64,000 nucleotides of DNA from Rhodobacter sp. TJ_12 (GCF_020023995.1 NZ_NRRD01000001.1:124001-188000); one strand, 5' to 3'. Counted from the first letter of the stretch, positions 20,949 to 30,554 are shown. Notes: generated by a model from the letters alone, not told the origin. Program-made: numbers and translations.

Positions 20949-22220
20949 TCAAGCCATCGGCAGGCGTTGCAGCCGCGCCATGAAGAACCCGTCGAGCCCG
21001 CCGGTTTCATGCCAGAAATCGGGGCGCAGTCGCAGTGCGCCCGCGTCTGTGACCCAGCCGGGTTCAAGCCCCGCTATATCGGGTGGGGCGATGCGCAGGT
21101 TGGGATGGCGTTGCAGTGCGGCGGCAACCTGCGCTTCGCCTTCTTCTGGCAGAAGCGAGCAGGTGGCATAGACCAGCCGCCCACCGGGTTTGAGCCAACC
21201 CAGCGCCCGGTCGATCAGCGCGGTTTGCAGCGCGACCAGATCCTTGATCCCCTTGGCATCTTTAACAAAGGGCAGGTCGGGATGGCGGCGAATCGTGCCC
21301 GTGGCGGAACAGGGCGCATCCAACAAGATGGCATCGAAGGGGGCCTTTGGGTTCCAGTCCAGCGCATCGGCCACGACGGTTTTCGCCGTCACCTGACACC
21401 GGGCAAGGTTTTCTTGCAGCCGATCCAGCCGCGGGGCGGAAATATCGAGCGCGGTCACATCGGCCCCCATCGCAGCCAATTGCAGCGTTTTGCCCCCGGG
21501 CGCGGCGCAAAGGTCCAACACCGTTTCGCCCGGCTGCGCGGCCAGCAGCTTCGCGGGCAAGGCGGCGGCGGCATCTTGCACCCACCAATCGCCCTCGGCA
21601 TAGCCCGGCAGATCGGTGATCTGGCCCGCTTGCGCCAGCCGCAGTGACCCTGTGGGCAAAAGCTCCGCGCCAAGTTTTTCGGCCCAAGCGGCGGCATCGG
21701 ATTTGACTGAAAGATCCACCGGGGCGCCTGCCAGATGCGCGGCTTCCATTTTCATCACCGCCACTTTGCCATAGGCCGACATCAGCCGCCCGCGCAGCCA
21801 ACCCGGCAAGGCGGGCGGGTCAAGCCGCGCCCAACGGGCCGCATCCGCCGCGACCTTGCGCAAGACGGCATTGATCAGCCCGGCAAAACCCTCGGCCCGG
21901 CGGCCACCGGAATGGGTCAGCGTCACAAGCGCATCCACCACGCCATGCGGGGCCGCTTGCAGCGCACAAATCTCGACCACGCCCAGCCGCAACACGGCCA
22001 GCAAATCGACTGGGGGCTTTTTGCGCAAATGCGGTTTCAGCATCGCATCGGCGCTCGGCAGGTTGCGCAAGGTGGCCAGTGCCAGCCGTTGTGCGCGGGC
22101 GCGGTCTTGGGGGGGCAGCGCCGCCAATTCCCCCGCCTGTTCGGCCAATGTCAGCCGCTCTTCCAAAACGCCCACCAAGAGGGCAGCGGCCGCACGGCGG
22201 GCCGGATCGATGCTTGCCAT
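20949..22220 (-). CDS. rsmB: 16S rRNA m5C methyltransferase RsmB
   Basis: The 423-residue protein has an N-terminal NusB-like RNA-binding domain (about 1-130) and a SAM-dependent methyltransferase domain with VLDLCAAPGGKTLQLA, DAPCSATGTIRRHPD and YATCSLLPEEGE; the last two carry the two catalytic cysteines. It methylates a cytosine of 16S rRNA (C967 in E. coli). The ATG at 22220 has an AAAGGAC site. Confidence 0.93.
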   Translation of the reverse strand: MASIDPARRAAAALLVGVLEERLTLAEQAGELAALPPQDRARAQRLALATLRNLPSADAMLKPHLRKKPPVDLLAVLRLGVVEICALQAAPHGVVDALVTLTHSGGRRAEGFAGLINAVLRKVAADAARWARLDPPALPGWLRGRLMSAYGKVAVMKMEAAHLAGAPVDLSVKSDAAAWAEKLGAELLPTGSLRLAQAGQITDLPGYAEGDWWVQDAAAALPAKLLAAQPGETVLDLCAAPGGKTLQLAAMGADVTALDISAPRLDRLQENLARCQVTAKTVVADALDWNPKAPFDAILLDAPCSATGTIRRHPDLPFVKDAKGIKDLVALQTALIDRALGWLKPGGRLVYATCSLLPEEGEAQVAAALQRHPNLRIAPPDIAGLEPGWVTDAGALRLRPDFWHETGGLDGFFMARLQRLPMA

Positions 22221-22313
22221 GGCGCGTCCTTTGCGCATTTTGCCGGGCGCTTGTTGTGCCGGGATGCGCGGCCTATAACAGGGCGAACCCCAAACGCAAA
22301 GCCGGAGGCCCGC

Positions 22314-22493
22314 ATGAGCGAGGAAGACCGCAAGGACCTGCCGCCCGCCGCAATCCGCGCGCTGGCTGAAGCCGAAGAACGCCGCAGGGCCGCAAAGGCG
22401 CTGAACCTGCCGCCCGAACTGGGCGGGCGCGACGGGCCCGAACCCGTGCGCTACGGCGATTGGGAGAAGAAGGGCATCGCCATCGACTTTTAA
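22314..22493 (+). CDS. DUF1674 protein, succinate dehydrogenase assembly factor 4
   Basis: This small gene (59 aa) lies inside a much longer non-coding open frame. The true start at 22314 has GGAGG at 22304. The C-terminus RYGDWEKKGIAIDF is the nearly invariant DUF1674/SdhAF4 signature; in eukaryotes the homologue assists flavination and assembly of the succinate dehydrogenase flavoprotein. It is transcribed divergently from rsmB. A REP-like hairpin follows. Confidence 0.88.
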   Translation: MSEEDRKDLPPAAIRALAEAEERRRAAKALNLPPELGGRDGPEPVRYGDWEKKGIAIDF

Positions 22494-22515
22494 GCGGGCG
22501 CGCTTGTGGCACGCC

Positions 22516-22560
22516 CCGGGGGCTGTCTGCCCCCGGACCCCCGAGGATATTTAGGCAAAG
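22516..22560. repeat. REP-like hairpin element after the DUF1674 gene
   Basis: A perfect 8-bp stem (ccgggggc / gcccccgg, loop tgtct) is followed by acccccgaggatatttagg. From memory, hairpins ending in a cccccgaggatattt-like tail recur after genes in Rhodobacter and relatives. It lies between convergent genes and may act as a terminator or mRNA stabilizer. Only one copy is seen in this window. Confidence 0.6.
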
Positions 22561-22581
22561 TCGAAGGCAGGGCTTGAGAGC

Positions 22582-23391
22582 TTAAAGCCCCAGCACGTCG
22601 ATCATGTCATATTGGCCGGGCTTTTGATCGAGCCCCCAAAGCGCGGCCTTCAGCGCGCCGCGTGCGAAAATGGCGCGGTCGGTTGCGATATGGCGCAAAA
22701 CGATCCGCTCGCCCGCAGCGGCAAAGATCACATCATGTTCGCCCACGATGTCGCCGCCGCGAATCGCGGAAAAGCCGATCGCGCCGGGTTGGCGGGCGCC
22801 GATGATCCCGTCCCGTCCCGATTCGGTGTTGCCCTCAAGCGTGATGCCCCGGCCATCGGCGGCCGCTTGCCCCAGCATCAACGCGGTGCCCGACGGCGCA
22901 TCGACCTTGCGGTTGTGATGGGCTTCGACCACCTCGATGTCCCAATCGGCGTCGAGGGCTTGTGCCACGGTTTTCGCAAGCTTGGTCAGAAGGTTGACGC
23001 CAAGGCTCATGTTGCCCGCGCGGATTTGCACCGCATGGCGCGCGGCAGGTTCCAGCGCATCGATCTGGCCGGGCTCAAAGCCGGTCGTGCCGATCACATG
23101 CACCGCGCGGGCTTGCGCGGCGAATTTCGCAAATTCAAGCGTGGCGGCGGGGGCCGTGAAATCGATCACCGCTTGCGCTTTTGCAAAGGCTTCAAGCGGA
23201 TCATCGGTGACGATCACGCCATTGGCGGCACCGCCCATCGCCGCGCCCAGATCTTGGCCGATCCAGTCATGGCCCGAGCGCTCCACCGCGCCGACAAGCC
23301 GCGCCTTGCCCGAGGTCGTGACGGTCTTGGCCAGCATCTGACCCATGCGCCCCGAAATTCCGGTGATCACGATGCCCGGCAAATCGCTCAT
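22582..23391 (-). CDS. dapB: 4-hydroxy-tetrahydrodipicolinate reductase
   Basis: The 269-residue cytoplasmic enzyme of lysine and diaminopimelate synthesis has the N-terminal nucleotide-binding loop GISGRMGQ and the active-site segment [17 protein letters not shown], with the catalytic histidine and lysine. Length matches the family. ATG at 23391 follows GGAGGAAAAG. It is divergent from rbfA. Confidence 0.96.
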   Translation of the reverse strand: MSDLPGIVITGISGRMGQMLAKTVTTSGKARLVGAVERSGHDWIGQDLGAAMGGAANGVIVTDDPLEAFAKAQAVIDFTAPAATLEFAKFAAQARAVHVIGTTGFEPGQIDALEPAARHAVQIRAGNMSLGVNLLTKLAKTVAQALDADWDIEVVEAHHNRKVDAPSGTALMLGQAAADGRGITLEGNTESGRDGIIGARQPGAIGFSAIRGGDIVGEHDVIFAAAGERIVLRHIATDRAIFARGALKAALWGLDQKPGQYDMIDVLGL

Positions 23392-23485
23392 CTTTTCCTC
23401 CTTGGTTTCGCCCGTCTTTAGACCGTGACCCGCCGATTGGCAAAGCCCCGTTGCGGGCAGGGCGCGAAAGCACTATGTGCGGGGC

Positions 23486-23920
23486 ATGGCAAAGAACCGC
23501 TTCCATTCGGGCGATGGCCCCTCGCAACGGCAGCTTCGCGTTGGCGAACTGATCCGCCGGACCCTGTCTGACGTGCTGATGCGCGGCGAGGTGCATGACC
23601 CGGAGCTGAACCGCATCTCGATCACCGTGGGCGAAGTGCGCCCCTCGCCCGACCTGAAAGTGGCCACCGTTTACGTGGCGCCGCTGGGTGGGTCTTTGGG
23701 CGGTGAAAGCGCCGAGGCGATGCTGGCGGCTTTGCGCCGCAACTCGGGCGAGCTGCGCCACCATGTGGCCAAAGCGATGACGTTGAAATATGCGCCCGAT
23801 CTGCGGTTTCGTGTCGACGAGACCTTTGATCGGCTGGATGAGACGCGGCGGATCTTTTCAGATGAGACCGTGCAGCGCGATATCGCCGCGCGGGACGATG
23901 ATGAAGACACTCTGGGCTAG
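23486..23920 (+). CDS. rbfA: ribosome-binding factor A
   Basis: The 144-residue protein is a KH-type 30S maturation factor. Family marks are QRQLRVGELIRRTLSDVL near the start, ISITVGEVRPSPDLKVATVYV, and LKYAPDLRFRVDETFDRLDE. The ATG at 23486 was chosen over an in-frame GTG at 23477. Its last 20 bases overlap the next gene, in another frame. truB, often linked to rbfA, follows two genes later. Confidence 0.94.
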   Translation: MAKNRFHSGDGPSQRQLRVGELIRRTLSDVLMRGEVHDPELNRISITVGEVRPSPDLKVATVYVAPLGGSLGGESAEAMLAALRRNSGELRHHVAKAMTLKYAPDLRFRVDETFDRLDETRRIFSDETVQRDIAARDDDEDTLG

Positions 23921-24650
23921 CCTGTTTGCCGCGCTGGCGCTGATTGTGCCGCGTGCGGCGCTGGCCGCTGACCCTTGCCGTACCGTTACCTTTGAAGATA
24001 CGCCCTTCACCGTGTGCGAAGCGCGCGCGGGAGACGATGTGCGGGTGTGGCTGCGTGATGGGGCGGGCGGCATTTTGGGCACGATTCCGCGGGTGAAAGC
24101 GACCCTCGCCCCGGGCGAGCGGCTGGTTTTTGCGATGAATGCCGGTATGTATGCGCCCGATCGCTCGCCAGCCGGGCTTTATATCGAAAACGGGCAAGAG
24201 TTGCACCGGATCATCACCAACGAAGGGCCGGGCAATTTTGGCATGCTGCCCAATGGTGTGTTTTGCATTTCTGACCGCTTTGCGGTGGTGGAAAGCCGCG
24301 CCTTTGCCGCCAATCCGCCCGGCTGCCGCTATGCGACCCAATCCGGACCGATGCTGGTGATTGATGGCGCTTTGCATCCGCGGTTTTTGCCTGACAGCGA
24401 CAGCACCTATATCCGCAACGGGGTGGGGGTGTCGGGCGATGGGCTGACGGCGTGGTTCGTGATTGCGGACAAGCCGGTCAATTTCCACCGTTTCGCGCGG
24501 TTCTTCCGCGATGAACTGGGTGCGCCCAATGCGCTTTATCTTGATGGCTCCATTTCGCGGCTGTTTGTACCCGCGCAGGGGCGGGCAGATTTTGGCCTGC
24601 CGATGGGGCCGATTGTCGGGCTTGTGGCCCATGATCAAGCGCCCGATTGA
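23901..24650 (+). CDS. DUF2233 / phosphodiester glycosidase-like secreted protein
   Basis: A 249-residue exported protein with signal peptide MKTLWASLFAALALIVPRAALA. The mature part shows the DUF2233/NAGPA-like fold motifs VFAMNAGMY, SPAGLYIENGQEL, GNFGMLPNGVF, ATQSGPMLVIDG, RNGVGVSGDG and NALYLDGSISRL. Related enzymes cleave GlcNAc-phosphodiester bonds; the substrate here is unknown. Start is at 23901 or 23898 (adjacent ATGs), inside the rbfA 3' end. Confidence 0.8.
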   Translation: MKTLWASLFAALALIVPRAALAADPCRTVTFEDTPFTVCEARAGDDVRVWLRDGAGGILGTIPRVKATLAPGERLVFAMNAGMYAPDRSPAGLYIENGQELHRIITNEGPGNFGMLPNGVFCISDRFAVVESRAFAANPPGCRYATQSGPMLVIDGALHPRFLPDSDSTYIRNGVGVSGDGLTAWFVIADKPVNFHRFARFFRDELGAPNALYLDGSISRLFVPAQGRADFGLPMGPIVGLVAHDQAPD

Positions 24651-24702
24651 CCCGCGCGCCCGCAGGCGCTAGCAGGCGGGCTTGCGAAAAAGGGAGCAAG
24701 TG

Positions 24703-25605
24703 ATGGGCCGCAAGAAGGGGCGCGATATTTCCGGCTGGATCGTGGTCGATAAACCGGCGGGGGTGACCTCGACCGCGGTGGTGGGCAAGGTGCGCTGGGC
24801 GCTGGATGCGAAAAAGGCGGGCCATGCGGGCACGCTGGACCCCGCGGCGACCGGTGTTCTGGCCGTGGCGCTGGGCGAGGCGACGAAGACCGTTCCCTTC
24901 ATCACCGATGCAATGAAATGCTACCATTTCCAAGTGCGGTTCGGTGCGGCCACCAGCACCGATGATGCCGAGGGCGAGGTGTTGGAGACCTCTGACAGCC
25001 GCCCCACTGACGCGCAGATCGAGGCGGCTCTCAGCGCCTTTCGCGGCGATATCATGCAGGTGCCGCCGCAAGTTTCGGCGGTGAAGGTCGCGGGCGAGCG
25101 CGCCTATGATCTGGCCCGCGAAGGGGTGGAGATGGACTTGGCCGCGCGTCCGCTTTGGGTGGAAAGCCTTGTCGTCACCGCGCGCCCCGATGCCGATACG
25201 GTCGAACTGGAAATGGTCTGCGGCAAGGGCGGTTATGTGCGCGCGATTGCCCGCGATTTGGGCCGGGCGCTGGGCTGCTTTGGCCATGTGGCGTGGCTGC
25301 GCCGGGTCTGGTCCGGCCCCTTCGAGGCGGATAAGGGGCTTAGCTTGGATCAGATCGACGCGATGGCCCGCACGCCCGAACTGGACGAAAAGCTATTGCC
25401 GTTGGAGCTGGGGTTGGATGACCTGCCCGAGGTCAAAGCCACGGTCGAGGGCGCGGTGCGGCTGAGCCATGGGAACCCGGGACAAGTGATCTGCTCTGGC
25501 GTTGAATTCGGCACCGAGGTCTGGGTCAGCCGCGACGGGCTGGCCATTGCGGTGGGGCGCTACATGGGCGGCGAGGTGCATCCCGACCGCGTTTTCAACC
25601 GGTAG
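24703..25605 (+). CDS. truB: tRNA pseudouridine-55 synthase
   Basis: The 300-residue enzyme makes pseudouridine 55 in the tRNA T loop. The motif [14 protein letters not shown] carries the catalytic Asp46; [13 protein letters not shown] and RAYDLAREG are also typical. ATG at 24703 follows AGGGAG. It ends 4 bases before the DUF1643 gene. Confidence 0.96.
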   Translation: MGRKKGRDISGWIVVDKPAGVTSTAVVGKVRWALDAKKAGHAGTLDPAATGVLAVALGEATKTVPFITDAMKCYHFQVRFGAATSTDDAEGEVLETSDSRPTDAQIEAALSAFRGDIMQVPPQVSAVKVAGERAYDLAREGVEMDLAARPLWVESLVVTARPDADTVELEMVCGKGGYVRAIARDLGRALGCFGHVAWLRRVWSGPFEADKGLSLDQIDAMARTPELDEKLLPLELGLDDLPEVKATVEGAVRLSHGNPGQVICSGVEFGTEVWVSRDGLAIAVGRYMGGEVHPDRVFNR

Positions 25606-25609
25606 GGCG

Positions 25610-26134
25610 ATGATCTCCCGCAGCCATACTAAAGGCGATGCCTCCTCGATCGCGGTTTATTCCGACTGCGAAAAATACCGCTATTTGCTGACGCGGGTCT
25701 GGGATGAAAGCCAGCCACGCGCGCTGTTTGTGATGCTCAACCCCTCGACTGCGACAGAGGTGCAAAACGACCCCACGGTGGAGCGCTGCGAGCGTCGGGC
25801 GCGCGCCTTGGGGTTTGGGGCTTTTCGGGTGACGAATATCTTTGCCTATCGTGCGACAGACCCCAAAGACATGCGCGCACAGTCAGACCCCGTTGGCCCG
25901 GAAAACGATGCCGCCATTCTGGAAAGCCTTGATTGGGCGAAGGGGCCGCAAGACCGAATCATCTGTGCTTGGGGCGCGCATGGGGCCCATTTGAACCGTG
26001 GCGCGGCGGTCGAGCGGCTTTTGCGCGACAGCGGGCGCGCCTTGCATCATCTTGGCCTTACTGCGGCGGGGGCCCCTAAGCATCCGCTTTACATTGCTTA
26101 TGCCCAGCCGCTTCTGCCTTGGGGGCCGCTTTGA
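25610..26134 (+). CDS. DUF1643 protein
   Basis: A 174-residue cytoplasmic protein with the DUF1643 signature RALFVMLNPSTATEVQNDPTVERCERRARALGFG followed by NIFAYRATDP and ICAWGAHG. The function is not established; the family occurs in bacteria and phages. It sits directly after truB and is probably co-transcribed. The start is ATG at 25610. Confidence 0.85.
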   Translation: MISRSHTKGDASSIAVYSDCEKYRYLLTRVWDESQPRALFVMLNPSTATEVQNDPTVERCERRARALGFGAFRVTNIFAYRATDPKDMRAQSDPVGPENDAAILESLDWAKGPQDRIICAWGAHGAHLNRGAAVERLLRDSGRALHHLGLTAAGAPKHPLYIAYAQPLLPWGPL

Positions 26135-26243
26135 TCCGTTAAACATGAACGGAAAAAGGTGCCGGTCATTGCTTGGTCTTGGCTTTGTTTTTGCTTGAGT
26201 GTGCCAATGTCTCGCGTCTGTCGATGGTTGGTGAGGTCGCGTG

Positions 26244-27329
26244 ATGTTGTTTCTGTCCGGAGTGTTGGGGTTGCTCATGGCCGGAATGGCGGCGGGTATG
26301 GTTCCGCTGGGCGGTGGTGAAACGCTCGAAGATACCGAAGACGGGGCCGAGCTGTCGGACGTTTCTGAATCCGTAGGCGCGGCCGACCTGATCGACGACG
26401 CTTTTTCCGATATGTCCTCCAGTGCGGCGGGAACAGCGGTGGGGGAAAACGGCACCGTGACCGTGTTGCCCGGCGCGCCGCCGGTGGAGGCCCTCCCCCC
26501 CGAGACCGCAGCAACCGACGAGTCTGATATCTTGTGGGGCGATCTTTTGCCCGATCGGATCGACGGGCTTGCGGGCGATGACCAGATCAATGGCTATGCG
26601 GGCGATGACACGCTTTTCGGCGGTGTGGGGGATGACACGCTTGTGGGCGCAGACGGGGCCGATCATCTGCTGGGCGGCGAGGGGGATGACAGCCTGATCG
26701 GTGAAGATGGGGCCGATACGCTTACGGGCGATGACGGCGCCGATACGCTTGTGGGTGGCTTTGGCGCTGACAGCCTTTTGGGCGGTGTGGGTGATGATAG
26801 CCTTTTGGGCGGGGCCGATGCGGACAGGCTGGAGGGCGGCGCGGGCAATGACAGCCTGTCGGGCAATGATGGTGCTGACACGCTGACGGGCGGGCTTGGC
26901 ATGGATGAGTTGTTTGGTGGCACCGGCGACGATGTGCTGATCGGCGTGGTGGCCGATGAGACGACCGGCTCGCCCGATGCCGATGGACTGGATTTCCTCA
27001 ATGGCGGCGAAGGGGCCGATACGCTGATCGTTGGAGCGGGGGATTGGGCCTCGGGCGGGGAAGAGGGCGATGTCTTCGCGCTGGGCGATTGGATCGCGCC
27101 CGAAGAGCCCGCCACGATTGCCGATTACGACGCGACGCAAGATCAGATCGTTGTGGTCTATGAGCCCGGCAGCGACGTGATGCCGAAGTTGACATTGGAG
27201 CCCGCCGAGACGGACGGAAATCTGTGGATTTGCCTTGATGGGATGCGCTTGGCCGAGGTTGTGGATGCGGGTACGCTGCAACTATCGGATCTGCGGCTGG
27301 TGACCCCGGCGGAAATTCGCGCCGCCTAA
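26244..27329 (+). CDS. RTX-repeat calcium-binding protein
   Basis: An acidic 361-residue protein. Residues 108-234 hold about 14 tandem nonapeptides of the GGxGxDxLx type (for example GGVGDDTLVG), which form calcium-binding beta rolls; a degenerate pair follows near 254-267. A hydrophobic stretch (residues 3-22) starts the protein but does not look like a clean Sec signal. RTX proteins are normally secreted by type I systems through a C-terminal signal; no type I genes are adjacent. No catalytic domain is recognisable. An in-frame GTG at 26241 precedes the ATG. Confidence 0.85.
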   Translation: MLFLSGVLGLLMAGMAAGMVPLGGGETLEDTEDGAELSDVSESVGAADLIDDAFSDMSSSAAGTAVGENGTVTVLPGAPPVEALPPETAATDESDILWGDLLPDRIDGLAGDDQINGYAGDDTLFGGVGDDTLVGADGADHLLGGEGDDSLIGEDGADTLTGDDGADTLVGGFGADSLLGGVGDDSLLGGADADRLEGGAGNDSLSGNDGADTLTGGLGMDELFGGTGDDVLIGVVADETTGSPDADGLDFLNGGEGADTLIVGAGDWASGGEEGDVFALGDWIAPEEPATIADYDATQDQIVVVYEPGSDVMPKLTLEPAETDGNLWICLDGMRLAEVVDAGTLQLSDLRLVTPAEIRAA

Positions 27330-27487
27330 TCGGGTCTGCCCCGTCGTCGCTTTTTGCAAAGCTTTTCGCTTTTCTTGTGGCGGATTTTCCGCTAAACGCC
27401 GCCATCCGCTGGATTCGGCGGAGCCTCCACGGGCCTTGCTGGACGACATCCCGGCCTGCGCCATAACCCTTAACCAAGGAGACCCCG

Positions 27488-27757
27488 ATGTCGATCACCG
27501 TCGAAGAGAAAAACCGTCTCATCAAAGAATTCGCCACCAAAGAAGGCGACACCGGCTCGCCGGAAGTCCAAGTGGCGATCCTCAGCTCGCGCATCGCGAC
27601 GCTGACCGAGCACTTCAAAAGCCACAAGAAGGACAACCACTCGCGTCGTGGCCTTCTGATGATGGTGGCCCAGCGCCGCAAGCTGCTCGACTATCTGAAA
27701 AAGAAAGACGTGGCCCGCTACCAGTCGCTGATCGAGCGTCTCGGCCTGCGCCGCTAA
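27488..27757 (+). CDS. rpsO: 30S ribosomal protein S15
   Basis: Eighty-nine residues, the usual length, with [33 protein letters not shown] and RKLLDYLK. S15 binds 16S rRNA early in 30S assembly. A good AAGGAGA site precedes ATG 27488. The rpsO-pnp order is conserved in bacteria. Confidence 0.98.
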   Translation: MSITVEEKNRLIKEFATKEGDTGSPEVQVAILSSRIATLTEHFKSHKKDNHSRRGLLMMVAQRRKLLDYLKKKDVARYQSLIERLGLRR

Positions 27758-27779
27758 TCTTTCCGAAATCGGAATACGG

Positions 27780-27809
27780 AACGCCCGTCGCGCCAGCGGC
27801 GGGCGTTTT
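27780..27809 (+). terminator. terminator or attenuator after rpsO
   Basis: An inverted repeat (acgcccgtcgc / gcggcgggcgt, loop gcca) is followed by TTTT. It lies 23 bases past the rpsO stop and would separate most rpsO from pnp transcription. Confidence 0.85.
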
Positions 27810-28127
27810 GCGATTTTCTGCCTACACGCGACCGAAAGAGCCTGTGACAGCGCCCCTCTGGCCAGCAAAGCCGCGCGGGGCAGTGAACGCTCAGACGCTG
27901 CGCAATCATAGCGTGTGAATATATTTGTGCAGTAATGCCCTGGATTGTGCGGGCCCGGATAAACTCCACCCTTCCCAAATCCCTTGTTTTCCTGTATGCG
28001 CGCCCCATCTGCGACGTGAGCCTCAACCCCCGGGCACATGCGAAGGATAGGGGGCGGCGGCAATGGGGCCGCCATATGCCGGGAGACATGGGAAGGGCCC
28101 ATGCGTGCTCCCAGACAGGATACGCTG
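27810..28127. other. 318-bp rpsO-pnp intergenic region with pnp leader
   Basis: No gene is seen. The right part holds two hairpins in front of pnp, listed separately. A pnp promoter is likely between 27900 and 28000, where the sequence is AT-richer, but I cannot assign boxes. Confidence 0.6.
28056..28112 (+). promoter_or_regulatory. two stem-loops in the pnp leader (possible RNase III/PNPase autoregulation)
   Basis: The first hairpin is ggcggc-aatggg-gccgcc (28056-28073). The second is a longer imperfect stem running from gggagacatggg (28081) to cccatgcgtgctccc (ends 28112). They end 15 bases before the pnp start. In E. coli a leader hairpin cut by RNase III lets PNPase repress its own synthesis; a similar role is inferred from position and structure only. 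Confidence 0.55.
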
Positions 28128-30275
28128 ATGTTCAACATGACGAAAAAATCGATCCAGTGGGGCGAAGAAACGCTCACGCTGGAAACGGGCAAGGTTGCCC
28201 GTCAGGCCGATGGCTCGGTGATCGCCACTTTGGGTGAAACCTCGGTCATGGCCAACGTGACCTTCGCCAAAGAGGCGAAGCCGGGGCAGGATTTCTTCCC
28301 GCTGACCGTGCACTACCAAGAGAAATACTATGCCGCGGGCAAAATCCCCGGCGGCTTCTTCAAGCGTGAAGCGCGTCCTTCGGAAAAGGAAACGCTGACC
28401 TCCCGCTTGATCGACCGTCCTTGCCGTCCGCTTTTTGTGCCGGGCTTCAAACATGAAGTGCTGGTGATGGCGACGGTTCTGTCGTGCGACCTTGTGAACG
28501 ACCCCGACGTTGTGGCGATGATCGCCGCCTCCGCCGCGCTGACCATTTCGGGCGTGCCCTTCATGGGGCCGATCGGCGCCGCGCGCGTGGGCTTTGTGAA
28601 CGGCGAATACGTGCTGAACCCGGCCATGGATGACATGACCAAGCTGCGCGACAACCCCGAGCAACGCCTTGATCTGGTCATCGCGGGCACCAAAGACGCC
28701 GTGATGATGGTGGAATCGGAAGCCTATGAGCTGACCGAAGAAGAAATGCTCGGCGCCGTGAAATTCGGCCATGACGCGATGCAGCCGGTGATCGACCTGA
28801 TCATCTCGCTCGCCGAAGAAGCCGCGAAAGAGCCGTTTGACTTCACGCCCCCCGATTACTCGGAGCTTTATGCGAAGGTCAAAGAAGCGGGCGAGGCCGA
28901 AATGCGTGCCGCTTTCGCGATCAAGGATAAGCAAGAGCGCACCAACGCCATTGCCGCCGCGGTCGAAACCATCAAGTCGAAACTGTCCGAAGACGATCTG
29001 GCGGATGCCAACCTTGGTTCGGCGATCAAGAAGCTGGAATCGGGTATTCTGCGCGGTGACATCATCAATGGTGGCGCGCGTATCGATGGCCGCGACAACA
29101 AGACTGTGCGCCCGATCGTGGCGGAAGTGGGCCTTTTGCCCCGTACCCACGGCTCGGCTTTGTTTACCCGTGGCGAAACGCAGGGCCTTGTGGTCACCAC
29201 GCTTGGCACCGGCGATGACGAACAAATCATCGACGCGCTGAACGGCAACTATCGCTCGAACTTCCTGCTGCACTACAACTTCCCGCCCTATTCGGTGGGT
29301 GAAGTGGGCCGTGTGGGCTCGCCCGGGCGTCGTGAGATTGGTCACGGCAAACTGGCATGGCGCGCGCTGCAAGCGGTGCTGCCGGCGGCGACCGATTTCC
29401 CCTATACGATCCGCGTCGTGTCCGAGATCACGGAATCGAACGGCTCGTCCTCGATGGCGTCTGTCTGCGGCGGTTCGCTGTCGATGATGGATGCGGGCGT
29501 GCCGCTTAAAGCCCCGGTGGCGGGCGTGGCGATGGGCCTGATCTTGGAAGACGATGGCCGCTGGGCGGTGCTCACCGACATTTTGGGTGACGAAGACCAC
29601 CTTGGCGACATGGACTTCAAAGTGGCGGGCACCGAAGCCGGGATCACCTCGCTGCAGATGGATATCAAAGTCGCGGGCATCACGCCGGAAATCATGCAGC
29701 AGGCGCTGGCGCAAGCCAAAGACGGCCGGATGCATATCCTTGGCGAGATGGGCAAAGCCCTGTCGGCTGGCCGTCAAGAATTCTCGGCCCATGCGCCGCG
29801 TATCGAAACCATGCAAATCCCGACCGACAAGATCCGTGAAGTGATCGGTTCGGGCGGCAAGGTGATCCGTGAAATCGTCGAAGTGTCGGGCGCCAAAGTC
29901 GACATCAACGACGACGGCATCATCAAGATCGCCTCGGCCAATGGCGATGCCATCAAGAAGGCCTATGACATGATCTATTCGATCGTGGCCGAGCCGGAAG
30001 AAGGTAAAATCTACCGTGGCAAGGTCGTGAAGCTGGTCGATTTCGGCGCCTTCGTGAACTTCTTCGGCAAGCGCGATGGTCTGGTACATGTGAGCCAAAT
30101 CGCTGGCAAGCGTCTGAACCACCCGAACGAAGCGCTGAAAGAAGGCCAAGAGGTTTGGGTCAAGCTGCTGGGCTTTGATGACCGTGGCAAGGTGCGCCTT
30201 GGCATGAAGATGGTCGATCAAGAGAGCGGCGAAGAGATCGTGGCCGAAAAGAAAGAAGAGCAAGCCGAAGGCTGA
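28128..30275 (+). CDS. pnp: polyribonucleotide nucleotidyltransferase (PNPase)
   Basis: The 715-residue protein is a 3'-5' phosphorolytic exoribonuclease and degradosome component. Two RNase PH domains are visible ([35 protein letters not shown] and [14 protein letters not shown]), then a KH domain ([24 protein letters not shown]) and an S1 domain ([16 protein letters not shown]). The ATG at 28128 starts the normal [13 protein letters not shown]-terminus. It follows rpsO and ends in a strong terminator. Confidence 0.98.
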   Translation: MFNMTKKSIQWGEETLTLETGKVARQADGSVIATLGETSVMANVTFAKEAKPGQDFFPLTVHYQEKYYAAGKIPGGFFKREARPSEKETLTSRLIDRPCRPLFVPGFKHEVLVMATVLSCDLVNDPDVVAMIAASAALTISGVPFMGPIGAARVGFVNGEYVLNPAMDDMTKLRDNPEQRLDLVIAGTKDAVMMVESEAYELTEEEMLGAVKFGHDAMQPVIDLIISLAEEAAKEPFDFTPPDYSELYAKVKEAGEAEMRAAFAIKDKQERTNAIAAAVETIKSKLSEDDLADANLGSAIKKLESGILRGDIINGGARIDGRDNKTVRPIVAEVGLLPRTHGSALFTRGETQGLVVTTLGTGDDEQIIDALNGNYRSNFLLHYNFPPYSVGEVGRVGSPGRREIGHGKLAWRALQAVLPAATDFPYTIRVVSEITESNGSSSMASVCGGSLSMMDAGVPLKAPVAGVAMGLILEDDGRWAVLTDILGDEDHLGDMDFKVAGTEAGITSLQMDIKVAGITPEIMQQALAQAKDGRMHILGEMGKALSAGRQEFSAHAPRIETMQIPTDKIREVIGSGGKVIREIVEVSGAKVDINDDGIIKIASANGDAIKKAYDMIYSIVAEPEEGKIYRGKVVKLVDFGAFVNFFGKRDGLVHVSQIAGKRLNHPNEALKEGQEVWVKLLGFDDRGKVRLGMKMVDQESGEEIVAEKKEEQAEG

Positions 30276-30301
30276 TCTTGCACGATCTGAAAGAATGAGC
30301 G

Positions 30302-30337
30302 CAGCCCCCGCCTTGTGCGGGGGCTGTTGCGTTTTGT
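30302..30337 (+). terminator. intrinsic terminator of pnp
   Basis: A 10-bp GC stem (cagcccccgc / gcgggggctg) with a cttgt loop is followed by ttgcgttttg. The loop sequence and closing pairs are the same as in the porin terminator at 6806. It also lies just past the stop of the convergent DUF1127 gene. Confidence 0.9.
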
Positions 30338-30338
30338 C

Positions 30339-30554
30339 TTAACGACCGTAGACGGTTTGGCGCGCGATCTCATGCGCATTGAGGCGCGACAGGCCGATAT
30401 CGTCCCAATCGCGATTGCTCATGTTTTGCAGTTCATCAAGCAGGGCAAGATATTCGCGGCGTTGCGCCATTGCGGCGCGGAACTCGGCCAATTTGCGAGC
30501 CAGCGGTTCGACACTAAGGAAGCGCGGCAAAGAGAGGGAAGGGGCAAAGGTCAT
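30339..30554 (-). CDS. DUF1127 small protein
   Basis: A 71-residue protein whose C-terminal part (LLDELQNMSNRDWDDIGLSRLNAHEIAR) is the DUF1127 domain, an arginine/aromatic-rich helix found in small alphaproteobacterial proteins. Some relatives in Rhodobacter bind RNA and are stress-induced with CcsR small RNAs; no CCUCCUCCC-type sRNA array is seen downstream here. ATG 30554 has a GAGG site. Its upstream region holds several inverted repeats. Confidence 0.85.
   Translation of the reverse strand: MTFAPSLSLPRFLSVEPLARKLAEFRAAMAQRREYLALLDELQNMSNRDWDDIGLSRLNAHEIARQTVYGR

Noticed and set aside
26570-26950. Possible DNA tandem repeat or CRISPR-like array in the RTX gene
   Set aside because: The 27-base period reflects nonapeptide coding; units are divergent and there are no spacers.
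26166-27281. Minus-strand open frame opposite the RTX gene
   Set aside because: It mirrors the repeat periodicity of the RTX coding sequence and has no domain.
28023-30263. A 746-codon minus-strand open frame opposite pnp
   Set aside because: Its translation is histidine- and arginine-rich low-complexity sequence caused by GC-rich codon bias, and pnp on the other strand is unambiguous.
30276-30338. CcsR-type sRNA array downstream of the DUF1127 gene
   Set aside because: The short gap holds only the pnp terminator and no CCUCCUCCC-like motif.
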